Part shown: one piece after another, positions 1 to 11,300 of the stretch | Layout: every line of letters starts with the position of its first letter | How positions within the stretch are numbered: the first letter of the stretch is position 1 | NCBI GenBank assembly: GCA_036873135.1 | Contig: JAPTYO010000005.1 | Coordinates: 20,319,913-20,383,912, forward strand | Source: Clarkia xantiana subsp. parviflora | Lineage: Eukaryota > Streptophyta > Magnoliopsida > Myrtales > Onagraceae | Direction: 5' to 3' | Length of the DNA stretch: 64,000 nt | Notes under the pieces: generated by a model | Database searches by the model: none | Told to the model about the DNA's origin: nothing | Seen by the model: the letters and a program-made list of their open reading frames with translations, nothing else | Translations under genes and position numbers: made by a program

Positions 1-278
1 GTCGAGGCATGGGAAAATCCCACAGCCAAGGCCGCCAGACATGGGAAAATCCCACAGCCATGGATGTCGGCGTGGGGAAGTGCTTTGCAATCGCACTCCC
101 GGCGCAACCATCTCGTAATCGCTTCTAATTTTGTAGAGACATCACTAGTGGTACCAAGAGCAGCTCCACCTAGATTCACGCAATTATCTCGAGATACTAT
201 TTTTCTCAATTTCCCGAGCTAAAAACCCGAAAAGTTCAAATATTCGTACAAAATCACCAAATCAGCGGAACCAAGTTT

Positions 279-661
279 TTGATTCCTTCTAACTTGTTTT
301 CCCAACATAATAGTCGAAACACATCCAAAGAATCGATCGAAATGAAACTTTTAGTAATAGCCCACCCGCTATGCCAAGGCACTGTTGAAGCTTGGAAAAG
401 TCCCACAGCCAAGGCCGCCAGGCATGGGAAAATCCCACAGCCATGGATGTCGGCGTGGGAAAGTGCTTGGCAAACGCACTCCCGTCGCAACCATCTCGTA
501 ATCGCTCCTAATTTTGTAGAGACATCACTAGTGGTACCAATAGCACCTCCACCAAGTTTCACGCAATTATCTCGAGATACTATTTTTCTCAATTTCACGA
601 GCAAAAAGCCTGAAAAGTTCAAATATTCGTACAAAATCACCAAATCAGCGGAACCAAGTTT
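279..661. repeat. Type A monomer (representative, 383 bp)
   Basis: Type A is recognised by cccaacataat near the start, aaagaatcg, gaaatgaaac, cacccgctatgccaagg, gttgaagcttgg followed by aaaagtccc, gtgggaaag, cccgtcgc, cgctcct, gcacctcc, and the end gagcaaaaagcctg. It is the first member of the A-B-C trimer. I count 26 full type A copies inside the trimer blocks. They split at one site into ccaatagcacc (16 copies, as here at about 537-547) and ccaagagcacc (10 copies, for example 6,397, 7,546, 11,356, 25,120, 28,563 and 36,596). Further A-like copies with aaaagtccc and cgctcct lie at 51,254 and 61,180, outside the blocks. Confidence 0.9.
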
Positions 662-1044
662 TTGATTCCTTCTAACTTGTTTTCCCAGCATAATAGTCGA
701 AACACATCCAAAAAATCGATCGAAATGCAACTTTTAGTAATCGCCCACCTGTTATGCCAATGCTCTGTCGAGGCATGAGAAAATCCCACAGCCAAGGCCG
801 CCAGGCATGGGAAAATCCCACAGCCATGGATGTCGGCGTGGGGAAGTGCTTGGCAAACGCACTCATGGCGCAACCATCTTGTAATCGCTTCTAATTTTGT
901 AGAGACATCACTAGTGGTACCAAGAGTAGCTCCACCAAGTTTCACGCAATTATCTCGAGATACTATTTTTCTCAATTTCCAGAGCTAAAAACCTGAAAAG
1001 TTCAAATATTCGTACAAAATCACCAAATCAGCGGAACCAAGTTT
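662..1044. repeat. Type B monomer (representative, 383 bp)
   Basis: Type B is recognised by cccagcataat, aaaaaatcg, gaaatgcaac, taatcgcccacctgttatg, tgctctgtc, gcatgagaaa, gtggggaag, actcatggcgc, catcttgtaatc, gagtagctcc and the end ttccagagc. It is always followed by a type C copy inside the trimer blocks. It is the most uniform of the three types by eye: most copies between 19,761 and 42,714 look identical or differ by a single base. A few copies (5,631; 7,929) have tgcactgtc instead of tgctctgtc. Confidence 0.9.
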
Positions 1045-1155
1045 TTGATACCTTCTAACTTGTTTTCCCAGCATAATAGTCGAAACACATCCAAAAAATC
1101 GATCGAAATGCAACTTTTATTAATTGCCCACCTGCTATGCCAATGCACTGTCGAG

Positions 1156-1226
1156 GCATGGGAAAATCCCACAGCCAAGGCCGCCAGGCATGGGAAAATC
1201 CCACAGCCATGGATGTCGGCGTGGGG
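1156..1226. repeat. Internal 31-32 bp repeat inside the monomer (representative)
   Basis: Within each full monomer gcatggg recurs: here at 1,156 and 1,188 (32 bp apart), with a degenerate third copy gcgtggg at 1,219 (31 bp further). The first two share gcatgggaaaatcccacagcc except for one base beyond it. Type A and type B monomers have a mutated first copy (gcttggaaaagtccc and gcatgagaaaatccc), while the second copy stays intact in nearly all monomers. The truncated monomers have lost the first two copies entirely. Confidence 0.85.
1159..1203. repeat. Two TGGGA-AAA-TCCCA inverted repeats (representative)
   Basis: Bases 1,159-1,171 and 1,191-1,203 are each a 5 bp inverted repeat with a 3-base AAA centre. 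The right-hand copy is present in nearly all full monomers. The left-hand copy is broken in A (tggaaaagtccca) and B (tgagaaaatccca) but intact in C. Function is unknown; such short inverted repeats could bind a dimeric protein. Confidence 0.7.
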
Positions 1227-1249
1227 AAGTGCTTTGCAATCGCACTCCC
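1224..1249. repeat. Imperfect hairpin GGG-A-AGTGC / GCACT-CCC (representative)
   Basis: Left arm 1,224-1,232 and right arm 1,242-1,249 pair over eight base pairs with one bulged A and a nine-base loop. The arms are retained across A, B and C, while the loop changes (ttggcaaac versus tttgcaatc). In type B the CCC of the right arm becomes CAT, so the stem is weakened there. Confidence 0.55.
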
Positions 1250-1291
1250 GGCGCAACCATCTCGTAATCGCTTCTAATTTTGTAGAGACAT

Positions 1292-1344
1292 CACTAGTGG
1301 TACCAAGAGCAGCTCCACCTAGATTCACGCAATTATCTCGAGAT
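1292..1344. repeat. Palindrome cluster CACTAGTG, TGGTACCA, ATCTCGAGAT (representative)
   Basis: Three perfect palindromes lie within 53 bp: 1,292-1,299, 1,298-1,305 (overlapping the first by TG) and 1,335-1,344. A fourth, TCGATCGA, is at 1,099-1,106 in the same monomer. All appear unchanged in essentially every monomer I read, including the truncated ones. They create one SpeI, KpnI, XhoI and ClaI site per unit. Whether their constancy exceeds that of neighbouring sequence needs an alignment. Confidence 0.8.
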
Positions 1345-3723
1345 ACTATTTTTCTCAATTTCCCGAGCTAAAAACCCGAAAAGTTCAAATATTCGTACAA
1401 AATCACCAAATCAGCGGAACCAAGTTTTTGATTCCTTCTAACTTGTTTTCCCAACATAATAGTCGAAACACATCCAAAGAATCGATCGAAATGAAACTTT
1501 TAGTAATAGCCCACCGCTATGCCAAGGCACTGTTGAAGCTTGGAAAAGTCCCACAGCCAAGGCCGCCAGGCATGGGAAAATCCCACAGCCATGGATGTCG
1601 GCGTGGGAAAGTGCTTGGCAAACGCACTCCCGTCGCAACCATCTCGTAATCGCTCCTAATTTTGTAGAGACATCACTAGTGGTACCAATAGCACCTCCAC
1701 CAAGTTTCACGCAATTATCTCGAGATACTATTTTTCTCAATTTCACGAGCAAAAAGCCTGAAAAGTTCAAATATTCGTACAAAATCACCAAATCAGCGGA
1801 ACCAAGTTTTTGATTCCTTCTAACTTGTTTTCCCAGCATAATAGTCGAAACACATCCAAAAAATCGATCGAAATGCAACTTTTAGTAATCGCCCACCTGT
1901 TATGCCAATGCTCTGTCGAGGCATGAGAAAATCCCACAGCCAAGGCCGCCAGGCATGGGAAAATCCCACAGCCATGGATGTCGGCGTGGGGAAGTGCTTG
2001 GCAAACGCACTCATGGCGCAACCATCTTGTAATCGCTTCTAATTTTGTAGAGACATCACTAGTGGTACCAAGAGTAGCTCCACCAAGTTTCACGCAATTA
2101 TCTCGAGATACTATTTTTCTCAATTTCCAGAGCTAAAAACCTGAAAAGTTCAAATATTCGTACAAAATCACCAAATCAGCGGAACCAAGTTTTTGATACC
2201 TTCTAACTTGTTTTCCCAGCATAATAGTCGAAACACATCCAAAAAATCGATCGAAATGCAACTTTTATTAATTGCCCACCTGCTATGCCAATGCACTGTC
2301 GAGGCATGGGAAAATCCCACAGCCAAGGCCGCCAGACATGGGAAAATCCCACAGCCATGGATGTCGGCGTGGGAAGTGCTTTGCAATCGCACTCCCGGCG
2401 CAACCATCTCGTAATCGCTTCTAATTTTGTAGAGACATCACTAGTGGTACCAAGAGCAGCTCCACCTAGATTCACGCAATTATCTCGAGATACTATTTTT
2501 CTCAATTTCCCGAGCTAAAAACCCGAAAAGTTCAAATATTCGTACAAAATCACCAAATCAGCGGAACCAAGTTTTTGATTCCTTCTAACTTGTTTTCCCA
2601 ACATAATAGTCGAAACACATCCAAAGAATCGATCGAAATGAAACTTTTAGTAATAGCCCACCCGCTATGCCAAGGCACTGTTGAAGCTTGGAAAAGTCCC
2701 ACAGCCAAGGCCGCCAGGCATGGGAAAATCCCACAGCCATGGATGTCGGCGTGGGAAAGTGCTTGGCAAACGCACTCCCGTCGCAACCATCTCGTAATCG
2801 CTCCTAATTTTGTAGAGACATCACTAGTGGTACCAATAGCACCTCCACCAAGTTTCACGCAATTATCTCGAGATACTATTTTTCTCAATTTCACGAGCAA
2901 AAAGCCTGAAAAGTTCAAATATTCGTACAAAATCACCAAATCAGCGGAACCAAGTTTTTGATTCCTTCTAACTTGTTTTCCCAGCATAATAGTCGAAACA
3001 CATCCAAAAAATCGATCGAAATGCAACTTTTAGTAATCGCCCACCTGTTATGCCAATGCTCTGTCGAGGCATGAGAAAATCCCACAGCCAAGGCCGCCAG
3101 GCATGGGAAAATCCCACAGCCATGGATGTCGGCGTGGGGAAGTGCTTGGCAAACGCACTCATGGCGCAACCATCTTGTAATCGCTTCTAATTTTGTAGAG
3201 ACATCACTAGTGGTACCAAGAGTAGCTCCACCAAGTTTCACGCAATTATCTCGAGATACTATTTTTCTCAATTTCCAGAGCTAAAAACCTGAAAAGTTCA
3301 AATATTCGTACAAAATCACCAAATCAGCGGAACCAAGTTTTTGATTCCTTCTAACTTGTTTTCCCAGCATAATAGTCGAAACACATCCAAAAAATCGATC
3401 GAAATGCAACTTTTAGTAATTGCCCACCTGCTATGCCAATGCACTGTCGAGGCATGGGAAAATCCCACAGCCAAGGCCGCCAGGCATGGGAAAATCCCAC
3501 AGCCATGGATGTCGGCGTGGGGAAGTGCTTTGCAAACGCACTCCCGGCGCAACCATCTCGTAATCGCTTCTAATTTTGTAGAGACATCACTAGTGGTACC
3601 AAGAGCAGCTCCACCAAGATTCACGCAATTATCTCGAGATACTATTTTTCTCAATTTCCCGAGCTAAAAACCCGAAAAGTTCAAATATTCGTACAAAATC
3701 ACCAAATCAGCGGAACCAAGTTT

Positions 3724-5630
3724 TTGATTCCTTCTAACTTGTTTTCCCAACATAATAGTCGAAACACATCCAAAGAATCGATCGAAATGAAACTTTTAGT
3801 AATAGCCCACCCGCTATGCCAAGGCACTGTTGAAGCATGGAAAATCCCACAGCCAAGGCCGCCAGGCATGGGAAAATCCCACAGCCATGGATGTCGGCGT
3901 GGGAAAGTGCTTGGCAAACGCACTCCCGTCGCAACCATCTCGTAATCGCTCCTAATTTTGTAGAGACATCACTAGTGGTACCAAGAGCACCTCCACCAAG
4001 TTTCACGCAATTATCTCGAGATACTATTTTTCTCAATTTCACGAGCAAAAACCTGAAAAGTTCAAATATTCGTACAAAATCACCAAATCAGCGGAACCAA
4101 GTTTTTGATTCCTTCTAACTTGTTTTCCCAGCATAATAGTCGAAACACATCCAAAAAATCGATCGAAATGCAACTTTTAGTAATCGCCCACCTGCTATGC
4201 CAATGCACTGTCGAGGCATGAGAAAATCCCACAGCCAAGGCCGCCAGGCATGGGAAAATCCCACAGCCATGGATGTCGGCGTGGGGAAGTGCTTGGCAAA
4301 CGCACTCCCGGCGCAACCATCTCGTAATCGCTTCTAATTTTGTAGAGACATCACTAGTGGTACCAAGAGCAGCTCCACCAAGTTTCACGCAATTATCTCG
4401 AGATACTATTTTTCTCAATTTCCCGAGCTAAAAACCTGAAAAGTTCAAATATTCGTACAAAATCACCAAATCAGCGGAACCAAGTTTTTGATTCCTTCTA
4501 ACTTGTTTTCCCACATAATAGTCGAAACACATCCAAAAAATCGATCGAAATGCAACTTTTAGTAATAGCCCACCCGCTATGCCAATGCACTGTCGAGCAT
4601 GGAAAATCCCACAGCCAAGGCCGCCAGGCATGGGAAAATCCCACAGCCATGGATGTCGGCGTGGGAAAGTGCTTGGCAAACGCACTCCCGTCGCAACCAT
4701 CTCGTAATCGCTTCTAATTTTGTAGAGACATCACTAGTGGTACCAAGAGCACCTCCACCAAGTTTCACGCAATTATCTCGAGATACTATTTTTCTCAATT
4801 TCACGAGCTAAAAACCTGAAAAGTTCAAATATTCGTACAAAATCACCAAATCAGCGGAACCAAGTTTTTGATTCCTTCTAACTTGTTTTCCCAGCATAAT
4901 AGTCGAAACACATCCAAAAAATCGATCGAAATGCAACTTTTAGTAATCGCCCACCTGCTATGCCAATGCACTGTCGAGGCATGGAAAATCCCACAGCCAA
5001 GGCCGCCAGGCATGGGAAAATCCCACAGCCATGGATGTCGGCGTGGGGAAGTGCTTGGCAAACGCACTCCCGGCGCAACCATCTCGTAATCGCTTCTAAT
5101 TTTGTAGAGACATCACTAGTGGTACCAAGAGCTCCTCCACCAAGTTTCACGCAATTATCTCGAGATACTATTTTTCTCAATTTCCCGAGCTAAAAACCTG
5201 AAAAGTTCAAATATTCGTACAAAATCACCAAATCAGCGGAACCAAGTTTTTGATTCCTTCTAACTTTTTTCCCAACATAATAGTCGAAACACATCCAAAG
5301 AATCGATCGAAATGCAACTTTTAGTAATAGCCCACCCGCTATGCCAAGGCACTGTCGAAGCATGGAAAATCCCACAGCCAAGGCCGCCAGGCATGGGAAA
5401 ATCCCACAGCCATGGATGTCGGCGTGGGAAAGTGCTTGGCAAACGCACTCCCGTCGCAACCATCTCGTAATCGCTTCTAATTTTGTAGAGACATCACTAG
5501 TGGTACCAAGAGCACCTCCACCAAGTTTCACGCAATTATCTCGAGATACTATTTTTCTCAATTTCACGAGCAAAAAGCCTGAAAAGTTCAAATATTCGTA
5601 CAAAATCACCAAATCAGCGGAACCAAGTTT
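3724..5630. repeat. Dimeric A'-B' segment, ~763 bp period
   Basis: Monomers at 3,724 (A'), 4,105 (B'), 4,488 (A'), 4,868 (B') and 5,250 (A') alternate. A-to-A spacings are 764 and 762 bp. A' copies have ccaagg or ccaatg with gcatggaaaatccc and cccgtcgc. B' copies have cacctgctatg and cccggcgc instead of the trimer-block B signature actcatggcgc. No trimer C copy lies in this stretch. The copy at 4,488 carries gtcgagcatgg, a one-base loss shared with two distant monomers. Confidence 0.8.
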
Positions 5631-8311
5631 TTGATTCCTTCTAACTTGTTTTCCCAGCATAATAGTCGAAACACATCCAAAAAATCGATCGAAATGCAAC
5701 TTTTAGTAATCGCCCACCTGTTATGCCAATGCACTGTCGAGGCATGAGAAAATCCCACAGCCAAGGCCGCCAGGCATGGGAAAATCCCACAGCCATGGAT
5801 GTCGGCGTGGGGAAGTGCTTGGCAAACGCACTCATGGCGCAACCATCTTGTAATCGCTTCTAATTTTGTAGAGACATCACTAGTGGTACCAAGAGTAGCT
5901 CCACCAAGTTTCACGCAATTATCTCGAGATACTATTTTTCTCAATTTCCAGAGCTAAAAACCTGAAAAGTTCAAATATTCGTACAAAATCACCAAATCAG
6001 CGGAACCAAGTTTTTGATACCTTCTAACTTGTTTTCCCAGCATAATAGTCGAAACACATCCAAAAAATCGATCGAAATGCAACTTTTAGTAATTGCCCAC
6101 CTGCTATGCCAATGCACTGTCGAGGCATGGGAAAATCCCACAGCCAAGGCCGCCAGACATGGGAAAATCCCACAGCCATGGATGTCGGCGTGGGGAAGTG
6201 CTTTGCAATCGCACTCCCGGCGCAACCATCTCGTAATCGCTTCTAATTTTGTAGAGACATCACTAGTGGTACCAAGAGCAGCTCCACCTAGATTCACGCA
6301 ATTATCTCGAGATACTATTTTTCTCAATTTCCCGAGCTAAAAACCCGAAAAGTTCAAATATTCGTACAAAATCACCAAATCAGCGGAACCAAGTTTTTGA
6401 TTCCTTCTAACTTGTTTTCCCAACATAATAGTCGAAACACATCCAAAGAATCGATCGAAATGAAACTTTTAGTAATAGCCCACCCGCTATGCCAAGGCAC
6501 TGTTGAAGCTTGGAAAAGTCCCACAGCCAAGGCCGCCAGGCATGGGAAAATCCCACAGCCATGGATGTCGGCGTGGGAAAGTGCTTGGCAAACGCACTCC
6601 CGTCGCAACCATCTCGTAATCGCTCCTAATTTTGTAGAGACATCACTAGTGGTACCAAGAGCACCTCCACCAAGTTTCACGCAATTATCTCGAGATACTA
6701 TTTTTCTCAATTTCACGAGCAAAAAGCCTGAAAAGTTCAAATATTCGTACAAAATCACCAAATCAGCGGAACCAAGTTTTTGATTCCTTCTAACTTGTTT
6801 TCCCAGCATAATAGTCGAAACACATCCAAAAAATCGATCGAAATGCAACTTTTAGTAATCGCCCACCTGTTATGCCAATGCTCTGTCGAGGCATGAGAAA
6901 ATCCCACAGCCAAGGCCGCCAGGCATGGGAAAATCCCACAGCCATGGATGTCGGCGTGGGGAAGTGCTTGGCAAACGCACTCATGGCGCAACCATCTTGT
7001 AATCGCTTCTAATTTTGTAGAGACATCACTAGTGGTACCAAGAGTAGCTCCACCAAGTTTCACGCAATTATCTCGAGATACTATTTTTCTCAATTTCCAG
7101 AGCTAAAAACCTGAAAAGTTCAAATATTCGTACAAAATCACCAAATCAGCGGAACCAAGTTTTTGATTCCTTCTAACTTGTTTTCCCAGCATAATAGTCG
7201 AAACACATCCAAAAAATCGATCGAAATGCAACTTTTAGTAATTGCCCACCTGCTATGCCAATGCACTGTCGAGGCATGGGAAAATCCCACAGCCAAGGCC
7301 GCCAGGCATGGGAAAATCCCACAGCCATGGATGTCGGCGTGGGGAAGTGCTTTGCAAACGCACTCCCGGCGCAACCATCTCGTAATCGCTTCTAATTTTG
7401 TAGAGACATCACTAGTGGTACCAAGAGCAGCTCCACCTAGATTCACGCAATTATCTCGAGATACTATTTTTCTCAATTTCCCGAGCTAAAAACCCGAAAA
7501 GTTCAAATATTCGTACAAAATCACCAAATCAGCGGAACCAAGTTTTTGATTCCTTCTAACTTGTTTTCCCAACATAATAGTCGAAACACATCCAAAGAAT
7601 CGATCGAAATGAAACTTTTAGTAATAGCCCACCCGCTATGCCAAGGCACTGTTGAAGCTTGGAAAAGTCCCACAGCCAAGGCCGCCAGGCATGGGAAAAT
7701 CCCACAGCCATGGATGTCGGCGTGGGAAAGTGCTTGGCAAACGCACTCCCGTCGCAACCATCTCGTAATCGCTCCTAATTTTGTAGAGACATCACTAGTG
7801 GTACCAAGAGCACCTCCACCAAGTTTCACGCAATTATCTCGAGATACTATTTTTCTCAATTTCACGAGCAAAAAGCCTGAAAAGTTCAAATATTCGTACA
7901 AAATCACCAAATCAGCGGAACCAAGTTTTTGATTCCTTCTAACTTGTTTTCCCAGCATAATAGTCGAAACACATCCAAAAAATCGATCGAAATGCAACTT
8001 TTAGTAATCGCCCACCTGTTATGCCAATGCACTGTCGAGGCATGAGAAAATCCCACAGCCAAGGCCGCCAGGCATGGGAAAATCCCACAGCCATGGATGT
8101 CGGCGTGGGGAAGTGCTTGGCAAACGCACTCATGGCGCAACCATCTTGTAATCGCTTCTAATTTTGTAGAGACATCACTAGTGGTACCAAGAGCAGCTCC
8201 ACCTAGATTCACGCAATTATCTCGAGATACTATTTTTCTCAATTTCCCGAGCTAAAAACCCGAAAAGTTCAAATATTCGTACAAAATCACCAAATCAGCG
8301 GAACCAAGTTT
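5631..8311. repeat. Trimer block II, ending in a B/C hybrid
   Basis: The order is B 5,631, C 6,014, A 6,397, B 6,780, C-like 7,163, A 7,546, B/C hybrid 7,929. Both A copies carry ccaagagcacc, unlike the A copies of block I, so block II is not a simple copy of block I. The C-like copy at 7,163 starts ttgattcc and has tttgcaaacgc but keeps cacctagattc. Confidence 0.87.
7929..8311. repeat. Hybrid B/C monomer
   Basis: The left part is type B (cctgttatg, gcatgagaaa, actcatggcgc, catcttgtaatc to about 8,153). The right part is type C (gcagctcc from 8,192, cacctagattc, tttcccgagc, aaacccg). The switch lies between about 8,150 and 8,192, in the stretch containing the palindromes CACTAGTG and TGGTACCA. 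Its length is normal (383 bp), so the exchange was in register. The result deletes one monomer from the trimer, leaving A followed by B/C and then an A' copy. Confidence 0.85.
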
Positions 8312-11300
8312 TTGATTCCTTCTAACTTGTTTTCCCAACATAATAGTCGAAACACATCCAAAAATCGATCGAAATGAAACTTTTAGTAATAGCCCACCCG
8401 CTATGCCAAGGCACTGTCGAAGCATGGAAAATCCCACAGCCAAGGCCGCCAGGCATGGGAAAATCCCACAGCCATGGATGTCGGCGTGGGAAAGTGCTTG
8501 GCAAACGCACTCCCGTCGCAACCATCTCGTAATCGCTTCTAATTTTGTAGAGACATCACTAGTGGTACCAAGAGCACCTCCACCAAGTTTCACGCAATTA
8601 TCTCGAGATACTATTTTTCTCAATTTCACGAGCAAAAACCTGAAAAGTTCAAATATTCGTACAAAATCACCAAATCAGCGGAACCAAGTTTTTGATTCCT
8701 TCTAACTTGTTTTCCCAGCATAATAGTCGAAACACATCCAAAAAATCGATCGAAATGCAACTTTTAGTAATCGCCCACCTGCTATGCCAATGCACTGTCG
8801 AGGCATGAGAAAATCCCACAGCCAAGGCCGCCAGGCATGGGAAAATCCCACAGCCATGGATGTCGGCGTGGGGAAGTGCTTGGCAAACGCACTCCCGGCG
8901 CAACCATCTTGTAATCGCTTCTAATTTTGTAGAGACATCACTAGTGGTACCAAGAGCAGCTCCACCAAGTTTCACGCAATTATCTCGAGATACTATTTTT
9001 CTCAATTTCCCGAGCTAAAAACCTGAAAAGTTCAAATATTCGTACAAAATCACCAAATCAGCGGAACCAAGTTTTTGATTCCTTCTAACTTGTTTTCCCA
9101 ACATAATAGTCGAAACACATCCAAAGAATCGATCGAAATGCAACTTTTAGTAATAGCCCACCCGCTATGCCAAGGCACTGTCGAAGCATGGAAAATCCCA
9201 CAGCCAAGGCCGCCAGGCATGGGAAAATCCCACAGCCATGGATGTCGGCGTGGGAAAGTGCTTGGCAAACGCACTCCCGTCGCAACCATCTCGTAATCGC
9301 TTCTAATTTTGTAGAGACATCACTAGTGGTACCAAGAGCACCTCCACCAAGTTTCACGCAATTATCTCGAGATACTATTTTTCTCAATTTCACGAGCTAA
9401 AAACCTGAAAAGTTCAAATATTCGTACAAAATCACCAAATCAGCGGAACCAAGTTTTTGATTCCTTCTAACTTGTTTTCCCAGCATAATAGTCGAAACAC
9501 ATCCAAAAAATCGATCGAAATGCAACTTTTAGTAATCGCCCACCTGCTATGCCAATGCACTGTCGAGGCATGAGAAAATCCCACAGCCAAGGCCGCCAGG
9601 CATGGGAAAATCCCACAGCCATGGATGTCGGCGTGGGGAAGTGCTTGGCAAACGCACTCCCGGCGCAACCATCTCGTAATCGCTTCTAATTTTGTAGAGA
9701 CATCACTAGTGGTACCAAGAGCAGCTCCACCTATCTCGAGATACTATTTTTCTCAATTTCCCGAGCTAAAAACCCGAAAAGTTCAAATATTCGTACAAAA
9801 TCACCAAATCAGCGGAACCAAGTTTTTGATTCCTTCTAACTTGTTTTCCCAACATAATAGTCGAAACACATCCAAAAAATCGATCGAAATGCAACTTTTA
9901 GTAATAGCCCACCCGCTATGCCAATGCACTGTCGAAGCATGGAAAATCCCACAGCCAAGGCCGCCAGGCATGGGAAAATCCCACAGCCATGGATGTCGGC
10001 GTGGGAAAGTGCTTGGCAAACGCACTCCCGTCGCAACCATCTCGTAATCGCTTCTAATTTTGTAGAGACATCACTAGTGGTACCAAGAGCACCTCCACCA
10101 AGTTTCACGCAATTATCTCGAGATACTATTTTTCTCAATTTCACGAGCAAAAACCTGAAAAGTTCAAATATTCGTACAAAATCACCAAATCAGCGGAACC
10201 AAGTTTTTGATTCCTTCTAACTTGTTTTCCCAGCATAATAGTCGAAACACATCCAAAAAATCGATCGAAATGCAACTTTTAGTAATCGCCCACCTGCTAT
10301 GCCAATGCACTGTCGAGGCATGGAGAAAATCCCACAGCCAAGGCCGCCAGGCATGGGAAAATCCCACAGCCATGGATGTCGGCGTGGGGAAGTGCTTGGC
10401 AAACGCACTCCCGGCGCAACCATCTCGTAATCGCTTCTAATTTTGTAGAGACATCACTAGTGGTACCAAGAGCAGCTCCACCAAGTTTCACGCAATTATC
10501 TCGAGATACTATTTTTCTCAATTTCCCGAGCTAAAAACCCGAAAAGTTCAAATATTCGTACAAAATCACCAAATCAGCGGAACCAAGTTTTTGATTCCTT
10601 CTAACTTGTTTTCCCAACATAATAGTCGAAACACATCCAAAGAATCGATCGAAATGCAACTTTTAGTAATAGCCCACCCGCTATGCCAAGGCACTGTTGA
10701 AGCTTGGAAAATCCCACAGCCAAGGCCGCCAGGCATGGGAAAATCCCACAGCCATGGATGTCGGCGTGGGAAAGTGCTTGGCAAACGCACTCCCGTCGCA
10801 ACCATCTCGTAATCGCTTCTAATTTTGTAGAGACATCACTAGTGGTACCAAGAGCACCTCCACCAAGTTTCACGCAATTATCTCGAGATACTATTTTTCT
10901 CAATTTCACGAGCTAAAAACCTGAAAAGTTCAAATATTCGTACAAAATCACCAAATCAGCGGAACCAAGTTTTTGATTCCTTCTAACTTGTTTTCCCAGC
11001 ATAATAGTCGAAACACATCCAAAAAATCGATCGAAATGCAACTTTTAGTAATCGCCCACCTGCTATGCCAATGCACTGTCGAGGCATGAGAAAATCCCAC
11101 AGCCAAGGCCGCCAGGCATGGGAAAATCCCACAGCCATGGATGTCGGCGTGGGGAAGTGCTTGGCAAACGCACTCCCGGCGCAACCATCTCGTAATCGCT
11201 TCTAATTTTGTAGAGACATCACTAGTGGTACCAAGAGCAGCTCCACCTAGTTTCACGCAATTATCTCGAGATACTATTTTTCTCAATTTCCCGAGCTAAA

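Larger units (their letters stand above)
279..1427. repeat. Trimeric higher-order repeat unit A-B-C (representative, 1,149 bp)
   Basis: Three distinguishable monomers repeat as a block. The spacing of successive A starts is 1,149 (279 to 1,428), 1,147 (to 2,575) and 1,149 (to 3,724). In the longest block the mean is 1,148.1 bp over 12 steps (19,379 to 33,156). Corresponding monomers in successive trimers look almost identical, while A, B and C differ from each other at many diagnostic sites. This is the defining property of a higher-order repeat. Confidence 0.93.
1045..1427. repeat. Type C monomer (representative, 383 bp)
   Basis: Type C begins ttgatacc rather than ttgattcc and carries ttattaattgccc, gcatgggaaaatccc, gtggggaag, tttgcaatcgc, gcagctcc, cacctagattc and the end cccgagc. 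Sub-variants are gccagacatg versus gccaggcatg, ttattaattg versus ttagtaattg, and gtgggaag versus gtggggaag. By hand count this copy has 171 G+C in 383 bases and 18 CpG, close to the number expected from its composition. The partial monomer at 1-278 is also type C. Confidence 0.9.
1..3723. repeat. Trimer block I: partial C plus three A-B-C units
   Basis: The order is C (partial), A 279, B 662, C 1,045, A 1,428, B 1,810, C 2,193, A 2,575, B 2,958, C-like 3,341. The last copy is intermediate: it starts ttgattcc, has ttagtaattg and tttgcaaacgc rather than tttgcaatcgc, and has caccaagattc, so the block loses its C identity at its edge. The left side of the block is beyond the window. Confidence 0.9.

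Noticed and set aside
254..730. Open reading frames of 100-170 codons on both strands in nearly every monomer, the longest crossing a monomer boundary on the minus strand
   Set aside because: They recur because the monomers are near-identical, occur in overlapping frames on both strands, are broken by single-base indels in some copies without any compensation, and have no recognisable domain. Long frames are expected by chance in a stop-poor 382 bp unit that is copied 168 times.
1383..1395. RNA polymerase III B box resembling gttcaaata, which would suggest a tRNA-derived repeat
   Set aside because: The final C of the B box core is missing and no A box lies at a suitable distance upstream. 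No tRNA fold is visible.
1370..1430. Phased A-tracts causing intrinsic DNA bending
   Set aside because: Tract centres are spaced about 8, 8, 12 and 8 bp, not a steady ~10.5 bp. Bending is possible but the sequence does not show clear phasing.
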